Below are positions 7,225 through 13,314 of a DNA stretch of 28,428 nt, piece after piece. The translations under genes and the position numbers were made by a program. Source of the DNA: Candidatus Methanogaster sp. UBA203. GTDB taxonomy: Archaea; Halobacteriota; Methanosarcinia; Methanosarcinales; Methanogasteraceae. The DNA lies in contig DASC01000211.1 of the NCBI GenBank assembly GCA_002503595.1, forward strand, positions 7,498 through 35,925. The letters are read 5' to 3'. The notes below the pieces were generated by a model. It had not been told where the DNA came from and ran no database searches. It saw only the letters and a list, made by a program, of their open reading frames with translations. The number at the start of each line of letters is the position of its first letter. Positions within the stretch are counted from its first letter, which is position 1.

Positions 7225-7579
7225 CCGTGGCGATGTTGTCATCATTCCATTTCCATTCGTAACTTCAGAAGGTGCATCGCAGAAGGCACGCCCAGCGTTG
7301 ATAATCTCTGACCATTCGATTGATAGGCGTTTTTGGGATCTGATTATGGCGGGGATAACTTCTCGAATTGTAGAGTATTTGAAAGAGACGGAATATATGA
7401 TTGTTGAGGGAACGAAAGATTTTGAGTCTTCGGGGTTGGTAAAGACATCTGTAGTGCGGTGCGAATATATCATGACCGTACCCGAGAGACTCGTTGCAAG
7501 AAAGTTGGGGCATTTGCCTGATGAAACAATGGCGGAGATCGATAAAAAATTGAAATTGAGTCTGGGAATAAAGTATTAA
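7214..7579 (+). CDS. MazF/PemK-family mRNA interferase toxin
   Basis: 121 residues. It starts RGDVVIIPFPFVTSEG and continues KARPALIIS, the hallmark amino-terminus of MazF/PemK/Kid toxins, where the Arg of the KARP segment lies in the active site. Family members cut mRNA at short sequences. The ATG at 7214 is preferred to 7208 because GAGGA lies 8 nt upstream. The start overlaps the antitoxin gene, giving translational coupling. The length is typical (110-125 residues) and the frame is intact, so it is probably functional. Confidence 0.8.
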   Translation: MNYDRGDVVIIPFPFVTSEGASQKARPALIISDHSIDRRFWDLIMAGITSRIVEYLKETEYMIVEGTKDFESSGLVKTSVVRCEYIMTVPERLVARKLGHLPDETMAEIDKKLKLSLGIKY

Positions 7580-7669
7580 GAAATAAAATATAATTGATTA
7601 TTTATATCCGAACAGAAATCAGTAAAATCCATGTTTCCGGAAAATAGACCTTTTCTTTGTTCATCCGAA

Positions 7670-7686
7670 GTAACAGATTCTGTTAC
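7670..7686. promoter_or_regulatory. 17-bp palindrome, possible operator
   Basis: GTAACAGA, a central T, then TCTGTTAC: perfect 8-bp arms. It lies 91 bp after the MazF-type stop and 146 bp before the pstS promoter module, so it could serve either unit. Confidence 0.35.
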
Positions 7687-7831
7687 CATGGGTATAATTA
7701 ATAAATTCCCTGCTCATAAGCCTTACTCTCATCCCCACGTATGAGACTCAACCGAGCACGAATGATACCGTATTATCAGCACAATGCCGCCGCTGCATCA
7801 CGTTTTTACCTGCTGGTGCGTGTTTTTCTAT

Positions 7832-7901
7832 CTATATAGATTCCAGTGTTAACTATAAGTATTTTGCGCATAAATATATCCCATGTACAAGGTTCATATA
7901 G
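7832..7901 (+). promoter_or_regulatory. 70-bp promoter module upstream of pstS (Pho-type)
   Basis: Starts CTATATAGATTC, continues GTGTTAACTATAAGT, has TATA box TAAATATAT at 7871-7879 and ends CATGTACAAGGTTCATATAG. It is the same length as, and 51 of 70 positions identical to, the module at 1395-1464. The predicted transcript start is near 7903, giving a leader of about 150 nt. Confidence 0.65.
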
Positions 7902-7923
7902 ATGCAGTTACAACCATACCATC

Positions 7924-7983
7924 AGAGCGCGCTGGCAGACAACCGGGGGAGTTCCGGGATTTGATCCGGAAAAGGGTCGCTCT
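7924..7983 (+). promoter_or_regulatory. Folded leader of pstS mRNA
   Basis: AGAGCG (7924-7929) pairs with CGCTCT (7978-7983), enclosing a second stem TTCCGG (7952-7957) with CCGGAA (7966-7971). Together with the palindrome at 7992-8009 this makes a structured leader upstream of the ribosome site. Confidence 0.35.
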
Positions 7984-7991
7984 AACATGAT

Positions 7992-8009
7992 AGAGTGAGT
8001 GCTCACTCT
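7992..8009. promoter_or_regulatory. 18-bp palindrome in the pstS leader
   Basis: AGAGTGAG, spacer TG, CTCACTCT: perfect 8-bp arms, 43 nt before the pstS ATG. It may be an operator or an RNA hairpin in front of the ribosome site at 8035-8043. Confidence 0.4.
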
Positions 8010-8052
8010 GTCACAAGAACAGAAAAACCAACACAAAGGAGGAACAAGGAAT

Positions 8053-9117
8053 ATGAATATAGGAACAAGAATCAAGGACCTGTTCAAAGGAATGTGGGAG
8101 GACACTCGTGCAGTGTCGCCTATCGTGGCAACGCTCGTCCTCGTCGTCGTGGCAATTACAGGTGCTGCGGCTGTGGGAACGATCATGGGAACGTTCTCAT
8201 CGGATGTATCCGAAGAATCGAACACCGGGGAGCTTACATCAGCATCCTCGACCGAAATCCTGATCGCGGGCAGCACAACCGTGCAGCCGGTATCAGAGTT
8301 ACTCGCAGAAGCGTACATGGATGAACATCGGGGCGTGAAGATCACCGTACAGGGCGGCGGCTCTGGCGCAGGCGTATCATCAACCGGAATGAACATTGTT
8401 GACATCGGCGCGGCATCAAGACCAGTGGAGTCTGATGAGCTGGACAAGTACCCTAACCTCAAGGTAGAGCAGATCGGCGGCAGTGCAGTTGTTGTGATCG
8501 CTAACCCGGGTGGTACTTTTACCGGTTCTGCTACCGGAACAACAACGGCTGAATTGACATCACTCTATGATCTTGTCGTAGATGCTGCTGGTAGTCTGAC
8601 CATAGACAGCGGTGCTATCACCGTCCCTGCAGGTACAACGATCGTCCAGCGTGCTGATGCATCAGGCACAGAAGACACATTTGAGGATTATCTCAGTCTC
8701 ACACTCGATGCCGCAGTAGATGACGCTGACACCACACAGGTCTCCGAGACCGGAAATGCTGGCGTGCTTGCAAAGGTGAAAGGTACGACAGACCGCATAG
8801 GCTTCGTTGACTTCGGATTTGCGGTAGAGAACGGTCTTGCAGAGGTTGAGATACTGGGAATCGTTGATGGTACAGTAGTAACAACCCCATCTGTCGCCAC
8901 CGGTAATTCAACATCCACGCTGAAGGGCGACATCAAGGACGAACTCAAGAAGGACGACGGTACCAACTACGTTAACGGTCTGACCCGCCCGCTGAACTAC
9001 ATCACAAACGGCGAGCCAAACTCGATGGAGCAGGCGTTCATCACCTTCGCGATGTCCCCTGGTGCAACAACCTACTTCGACCAGTGCGGATACTTCGCAG
9101 TGACCACGTTTGCGTGA
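8053..9117 (+). CDS. pstS: Phosphate-binding protein PstS with class III (pilin-type) signal
   Basis: 354 residues. The mature part has PstS signatures: AGSTTVQPVSELLAEAYM, GGGSGAGVSSTGMNIVDIGA (phosphate loop), RADASGTEDTFEDYL and RIGFVDFGFA. The protein captures phosphate outside the cell for the PstCAB importer. The amino-terminus is not a standard secretory or lipoprotein signal; it reads WEDTRAVSPIVATLVLVVVA, the archaeal type IV pilin/archaellin class III form, with predicted cleavage between Arg19 and Ala20. The hydrophobic stretch would remain as an anchor or assembly helix. The ATG at 8053 has AAAGGAGGA 9 nt upstream; the earlier in-frame ATG at 7999 lies in the leader palindrome. 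A terminator-like hairpin follows. Regulation is probably by phosphate through the module at 7832-7901. Confidence 0.9.
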   Translation: MNIGTRIKDLFKGMWEDTRAVSPIVATLVLVVVAITGAAAVGTIMGTFSSDVSEESNTGELTSASSTEILIAGSTTVQPVSELLAEAYMDEHRGVKITVQGGGSGAGVSSTGMNIVDIGAASRPVESDELDKYPNLKVEQIGGSAVVVIANPGGTFTGSATGTTTAELTSLYDLVVDAAGSLTIDSGAITVPAGTTIVQRADASGTEDTFEDYLSLTLDAAVDDADTTQVSETGNAGVLAKVKGTTDRIGFVDFGFAVENGLAEVEILGIVDGTVVTTPSVATGNSTSTLKGDIKDELKKDDGTNYVNGLTRPLNYITNGEPNSMEQAFITFAMSPGATTYFDQCGYFAVTTFA

Positions 9118-9127
9118 GAACCCCTCT

Positions 9128-9168
9128 GATTTGTGCCTATCCGGGGCACAAATCAATCATTATTTTTT
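9128..9168 (+). terminator. Hairpin and T-run after pstS
   Basis: A perfect 10-bp stem, GATTTGTGCC (9128-9137) with GGCACAAATC (9145-9154), a 7-nt loop, and a T-run at 9163-9168. It lies between pstS and the next start (9173), so it would terminate or attenuate, giving more pstS than downstream mRNA. Confidence 0.65.
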
Positions 9169-9172
9169 AAAG

Positions 9173-10399
9173 ATGAACCAGGGTAAACTCCGATCGAAAG
9201 CACCGCACCTACTCCTTCTAACCTGCGTTCTCGCAACAGCAGCAATCACCATATTTTTTATCGCATTCATCTTCAAGACCGCGCTCCCTATCTTTGAGAG
9301 CGAGGGCATTGGCTTTATCACAGGAACAAAATGGAGTTATTCCGAGCAGGTCTACGGCATCAGGATTTTTATCATCGGAACGCTTGTGATGACTGCTGTA
9401 ACCCTCCTGCTTGCAGTTCCAGTGAGCGTCTTTACTGCGATATTTCTCTCCGAGTTTGCGCCGGTCCGCGTGGCAGCACACTGGCATTCGGTCAACGCAA
9501 CCATCATGAACCTTAACACCGATGACTCACATATCACCGCGATCAGTCTGAATGGCATGCACGCAATGAACTATAGGGCTAAGGATGCGTCTGGCAATCT
9601 CGATTATTATAGGGAATATCCCGTAGGATACAATTTCAAGAAGAGAGTCATGGTCCCTACTGCAGGAAGCAAGGAGATATGCCTGAATTTTACAGGGACC
9701 GTCATCAATACCAGTGAGGATGGGAATATTACTTTTACGGGCTGGACAAATAATAGCGACGATTATATATATCCCCTGCCGAAAAACCCACGTGTGGCGT
9801 ATCCGTACGTGTTATATCCTGACATGGTGTACAGTGCAACTGTTAAGAATGTGACCGGTGGCAACGTCATCGCCACCCCATCTGGCAATTATATAATGGA
9901 CGATATCACCGGGAACATAACGCTACTCGGTACCGGCAGTATGACCAACACGAGCAGCTACAATATCGCTTACACGACCCGGTTCGAGACGTTTACCCCG
10001 CCACTGCCTGTGAGTAAGAGCGATCCACTCACGATCGAGGTGATCACCTCGCTCATCAATATCTTCAAGCGAACCTTTATGCCGCCTGTGCCGCTTGCAG
10101 AGGTGCAGTTCGAGACCGAGCGTCTGGTGGATGGAGATAACGTATCTTATCGGGATTATCTGATACTGGACGCGTCAGAGTCGTTTGATCCGGACGGCTT
10201 CATCACAGAATATCGATGGGCTGTGTGGGATAATTCCACATCAATATATGACTACAACAACCTGACAGGGATGAAGGTAAGACCTGTGAAGTTGAACCTG
10301 ACGACATGCCAGAACGTTGAAATAGACCTTGAAGTGCGCGACGACACCGGCATGATATCGAGACTCAGCCAGCGATCCGGGAACATCACTATTCCATGA
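9173..10399 (+). CDS. Chimeric protein: PstC amino-terminus fused to extracytoplasmic PKD-type domain
   Basis: 408 residues in two unrelated parts. Residues 1-102 match the start of PstC: TM1 (about 12-34), the FESEGIGFITGTKWSY segment, TM2 (about 63-90), then FLSEFAPVRVAA. From His103 the permease core (further helices and the EAA loop) is absent. Instead there is an Asn/Thr-rich secreted-type region with many NxS/T sites, a segment like archaeal pilin-related proteins, and a PKD-like domain near 330-405 (LDASESFDPDGFITEYRW). The ATG at 9173 is 5 nt after the terminator-like T-run. The protein cannot form a phosphate channel; an intact pstC lies at 14836. It may be a recombination product, a real surface protein anchored by two helices, or an assembly join near 9478. 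Confidence 0.65.
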   Translation: MNQGKLRSKAPHLLLLTCVLATAAITIFFIAFIFKTALPIFESEGIGFITGTKWSYSEQVYGIRIFIIGTLVMTAVTLLLAVPVSVFTAIFLSEFAPVRVAAHWHSVNATIMNLNTDDSHITAISLNGMHAMNYRAKDASGNLDYYREYPVGYNFKKRVMVPTAGSKEICLNFTGTVINTSEDGNITFTGWTNNSDDYIYPLPKNPRVAYPYVLYPDMVYSATVKNVTGGNVIATPSGNYIMDDITGNITLLGTGSMTNTSSYNIAYTTRFETFTPPLPVSKSDPLTIEVITSLINIFKRTFMPPVPLAEVQFETERLVDGDNVSYRDYLILDASESFDPDGFITEYRWAVWDNSTSIYDYNNLTGMKVRPVKLNLTTCQNVEIDLEVRDDTGMISRLSQRSGNITIP

Positions 10400-10405
10400 A
10401 ATAAG

Positions 10406-10451
10406 GGTAGTGTCCGGGGTATGTAGAGATCATGGTTTATAGGACGCTACC
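10406..10451. repeat. Short inverted repeat, MITE-like or terminator
   Basis: GGTAGTGTCC (10406-10415) and GGACGCTACC (10442-10451) pair over 10 bp with one G-T wobble and a 26-nt loop. It lies just after the chimeric gene stop. No T-run follows, so a small mobile remnant is as likely as a terminator. Confidence 0.35.
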
Positions 10452-10522
10452 GGATATTTGAGTGTTGAACTTTAAGAATAATAGAGACGGACTTATTGAT
10501 ACCAGAATCACAGGAGACTAAA

Positions 10523-11779
10523 ATGAAACCGCACATCATAAAGGATATAGCACTTGCGGACGAGGGTGCGCAGAGGATCGAATGGGCACGGCGGCACATG
10601 CCAGTGCTTGATAAGATCAGGGAGCGATTCGAGAAAGAACGCCCGCTTGAGGGGATAAACGTCGTTGCATGTCTGCACGTAACCGTTGAGACTGCCAACC
10701 TGATAACAGCACTTCAGGCAGGTGGTGCGAATATTGCGCTCACGGCATCAAATCCGCTCAGCACACAGGACGACGTTGCCGCATCGCTCGCAGCAGACGG
10801 AACGCACGTATTCGCGGTCAGGGGGGAGAACGAGAAGGAGTATTACGAGTGCCTCGAGGAGGCGATCAAGATCGATCCGCATGTCACGCTCGATGACGGC
10901 GCAGACACGATCGCACTCCTGCACAGCGATCATCCGGAACTGCTTCCGGGCGTCATCGGCGGCTGCGAGGAGACCACGACCGGCGTGATACGGCTGCGAG
11001 CGATGGCAGCAGACGGTGCACTTCGCTATCCGGTGATCGCTGTAAACGACGCCGAGACCAAGATGATGTTTGACAACCGGTACGGCACCGGGCAGAGCAC
11101 GATCCACGGGATCATGAATGCAACAAACGTGCTCTTTGCCGGAAAGACCGTTGTCGTTGTCGGATACGGCTGGTGCGGAAGGGGCGTCTCCATGCGTGCG
11201 AAGGGGCTTGGCGCAAACGTGGTCGTTGTCGAGGTGAACCCGAGAAAGGCGCTCGAGGCTGTGATGGATGGGTACCGGGTGATGCCGATGGCGGATGCAG
11301 CGCGTATCGGCGATCTCTTCATAACGGTAACAGGCGACATATCGGTGATCAGGGCGGAGCACTTTGAGCTGATGCAGGATCAGGCGATCGTTGCAAACTC
11401 AGGGCACTTCAATGTCGAACTCGATCTGCCCGGGTTATCATCGGTTGCGGTCGGGATCAGTGAGGTGAAGGAGGATGTCATGGAGTATCTGCTTGCAAAC
11501 GGCAACCGGATATACGTGCTGGCAGAGGGGAGACTCGTCAATCTGGCATCCGCATTCGGGCATCCGCCTGAAGTCATGGATATGAGTTTTGCGAATCAGG
11601 CGCTCTGTGTCAGGCACATCGCTGAACATGGCGAGGGGCTGGAGAATCAGGTCCATCCTGTGCCGACCGAGATCGACGAGGAGGTTGCGGCTCTGAAACT
11701 CTCTGCGATGGGGATACAGATCGAGACATTGACGGCAGAGCAGGACGAGTATCTCCATTCGTGGACGATGGGGACATAG
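10523..11779 (+). CDS. ahcY: Adenosylhomocysteinase (archaeal S-adenosyl/S-inosylhomocysteine hydrolase)
   Basis: 418 residues, the usual archaeal length. It hydrolyses S-adenosylhomocysteine, or in some methanogens S-inosylhomocysteine, to homocysteine and the nucleoside, clearing the product of methyl transfer. Visible motifs are the substrate-domain HVTVETANLITALQAGGA, the TGQSTIHGIMNATN segment, and the NAD-binding GYGWCGRG at 214-221. It lacks the KxxHYRY end of bacterial and eukaryotic enzymes and ends EYLHSWTMGT, as expected for archaeal forms. The ATG at 10523 is chosen over an upstream TTG (10496) because CAGGAGA lies 5-11 nt before it. It stands alone, inserted between the two parts of the pst locus. 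Confidence 0.92.
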   Translation: MKPHIIKDIALADEGAQRIEWARRHMPVLDKIRERFEKERPLEGINVVACLHVTVETANLITALQAGGANIALTASNPLSTQDDVAASLAADGTHVFAVRGENEKEYYECLEEAIKIDPHVTLDDGADTIALLHSDHPELLPGVIGGCEETTTGVIRLRAMAADGALRYPVIAVNDAETKMMFDNRYGTGQSTIHGIMNATNVLFAGKTVVVVGYGWCGRGVSMRAKGLGANVVVVEVNPRKALEAVMDGYRVMPMADAARIGDLFITVTGDISVIRAEHFELMQDQAIVANSGHFNVELDLPGLSSVAVGISEVKEDVMEYLLANGNRIYVLAEGRLVNLASAFGHPPEVMDMSFANQALCVRHIAEHGEGLENQVHPVPTEIDEEVAALKLSAMGIQIETLTAEQDEYLHSWTMGT

Positions 11780-11801
11780 GTGCAGGTACAGGGAGATACA
11801 A

Positions 11802-11942
11802 GTGAAGGAATTGCTGGATTTTACACTCTTTTTAGAGGAGAAATCGTTGCAAGAAGGGGCGAAAACAGCAATCGCAAGCGAGACCTCTCTTATGAAGGAT
11901 TGGTTACGACCTGAGGAGGATGAGGCTTGGCAGACTTTTTAA
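11802..11942 (+). pseudogene. Truncated DUF2281-like antitoxin
   Basis: A frame of 46 residues from GTG: KELLDFTLFLEEKSLQEG, a short linker, then MKDWLRPEEDEAWQTF. The LLDFxxFLEEK start and the DWLxPEEDEAW end resemble the DUF2281/VapB-like antitoxins, which are about 70 residues. The missing amino-terminal 20-25 residues make this look like a truncated copy. It follows ahcY by 22 nt and no toxin gene accompanies it. A GGGAGA site lies upstream of the GTG, so a shortened product is possible. Confidence 0.5.
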
Positions 11943-11976
11943 TTTGTTCTGGAAATGGGTATGGCAAAGAAGATCA

Positions 11977-12040
11977 ACCACAGAGGACACGGAGGGCACA
12001 GAGAGTTGCTTTTCTCCGTGTCCTCTGTGCTCTCTGTGGT
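11977..12040. repeat. Inverted repeat built of 9-bp CACAGAG-type units
   Basis: The left arm is three 9-mers: ACCACAGAG, GACACGGAG and GGCACAGAG (11977-12003). The right arm is their inverse in a different order: CTCCGTGTC, CTCTGTGCT and CTCTGTGGT (12014-12040). It forms a long hairpin with a small loop. The family (CCACAGAG/CTCTGTGG units) recurs in many prokaryotic genomes, and a half copy is seen here at 6393-6416. No transposase is present. Confidence 0.6.
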
Positions 12041-12102
12041 TTTCCAAAACCCAATTCCCAGAAGACAATAAAAAGTCTCAGGCTTGGTAGGACATTGTTT
12101 AA

Positions 12103-12606
12103 ATGACCCCTGAAGACGCAATCCGCCTGCTCCACAAAGCAGGCTGCCCACCAGACGTCATCGCACACGCCCGGGCAGTCGCAGAATGCGCCCGGGAGAT
12201 TGTGATGGGGTACAACGAGAGGCACCGGAACCACGCAGACATCGAACTGGTGATTGCGGGCGCACTGCTCCATGATATCGGGCGTGCACGCTCAAATGGC
12301 ATCGATCACGCAGTCGCAGGAGCAGAGATTGCGCAGGCGTTTGGCCTAGACACACGGATCGTGCGGATCATCAAGCGGCATATCGGTGCCGGCATCCCGA
12401 AAGAAGAGGCGGAACGGCTCGGGCTTCCGCGGGCGGATTATCTGCCTGAGACTGCCGAGGAGATGATCGTTGCTCATGCCGACAATCTCGTGGACGACAC
12501 AGAGCGCATCAGCATAGACGAGCGGATACGGAGGATGAGGAAGCGTGGATTTGACAGCGACGCGATCGACAGGATGATCCGGCTGCACAACGCTGTGATG
12601 GGATGA
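12103..12606 (+). CDS. HD-domain phosphohydrolase, TIGR00295-type
   Basis: 167 residues. The HD superfamily metal ligands are visible: His22, the HD pair at 57-58 (LLHDIGR), His69, His93 (KRHIGAG) and Asp127 (HADNLVD). The length and layout match the archaeal HD protein family often labelled TIGR00295. Its substrate is not established, though it is probably a nucleotide or phosphoester. The ATG at 12103 has no ribosome site. An ATAAAAAG element about 33 nt upstream allows a leaderless or near-leaderless transcript. It stands alone on the plus strand after the inverted repeat. Confidence 0.8.
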   Translation: MTPEDAIRLLHKAGCPPDVIAHARAVAECAREIVMGYNERHRNHADIELVIAGALLHDIGRARSNGIDHAVAGAEIAQAFGLDTRIVRIIKRHIGAGIPKEEAERLGLPRADYLPETAEEMIVAHADNLVDDTERISIDERIRRMRKRGFDSDAIDRMIRLHNAVMG

Positions 12607-12924
12607 TGATTTCAATCGATGCGCCGGTTCTATTACCCTGTTATGGTTCCAGAGTCGCCAGCGGACATTCAGGCATGTGTCCCCTCTGCGGGGCATGGGC
12701 GGTGCAGTCTCTGGAAGTTTTATGAGAAAACTTGAAATTTATGAAGAAGGAATAAATCTTGAAGGTGCGTTTTGTTAAATGGGGGCAGGCAGTCAGGCAT
12801 GAATGAAAAGATGGTAAACTCGAGAGCAGATTTGGTGGCACACCAAAAAAGGTAACTATCCGTGACAGAGATTGGGAAATAGAAAGATTATTGGAAAATA
12901 CATACTTATAAAAAGGTGGTTCAA
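12607..12924. other. Gap of 318 bp with a foldable segment
   Basis: No gene is seen. 12649-12714 can fold: CCAGAG (12649-12654) with CTCTGG (12709-12714), CGCC (12656-12659) with GGCG (12698-12701), and CCCC (12681-12684) with GGGG (12690-12693). A 7-bp hairpin, TTTGGTG/CACCAAA, lies at 12831-12847. The first could be the 3' end structure of the HD mRNA or a small RNA; it matches no RNA class I know. A TATA-like TTATAAAAA lies at 12906-12914. Confidence 0.35.
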
Positions 12925-13314
12925 ATGCAATGGACAAACAATAAATTCATGACAACGCTTGGAATCTCGATAGTTCTCGCATTAGGGATGATCTCGGTCG
13001 TCTTCGGCGTGATCCATCTATCATCGGGGGGTGCTAACCCGGTCCCGACGCCAGCACTGCTGATGGCGTTTGCGATCGTTTTCGTGCTTGGTTCGGTATT
13101 CTTCGAGGAGAGGGGTGCAGACAGGATCGGCGCGCTTGTTGGAGGTGGCATCACCGCAGCGATAGTATCGCTCATCATGATGCTGGTATGCGGTGGTGTG
13201 CTGCATCTGCTGACTCATGGAATGGAGACCGGTATCGACAAAATCATATCCATGCTTGCGGTCTGCATGGTAATCGGGATGGCTGCTTTCAGCTATCTGC
13301 GAGCGCATCGATGA
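12925..13314 (+). CDS. Four-helix integral membrane protein, unknown function
   Basis: 129 residues, nearly all hydrophobic. Four transmembrane helices lie at about 9-32, 43-58, 72-95 and 104-124, with a charged loop between the second and third (FEERGADRIG). The ATG at 12925 follows AAGGTGGT. A later ATG at 12949 is possible because a TATA-like element at 12906-12914 sits only about 15 nt upstream of 12925. Its stop overlaps the DUF763 start (ATGA), so the two proteins are probably made together. No family recognised. Confidence 0.65.
   Translation: MQWTNNKFMTTLGISIVLALGMISVVFGVIHLSSGGANPVPTPALLMAFAIVFVLGSVFFEERGADRIGALVGGGITAAIVSLIMMLVCGGVLHLLTHGMETGIDKIISMLAVCMVIGMAAFSYLRAHR

Larger units (their letters stand above)
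7580..8052. other. Regulatory gap of 473 bp before pstS
   Basis: No gene is seen. It holds, in order, a 17-bp palindrome (7670-7686), the 70-bp promoter module (7832-7901), a folded leader (7924-7983), an 18-bp palindrome (7992-8009) and the pstS ribosome site AAAGGAGGA (8035-8043). Confidence 0.7.

Noticed and set aside
12776..12857. Short peptide frames before the four-helix membrane protein
   Set aside because: Frames of 7 and 18 codons with no conserved features; they may occur by chance.
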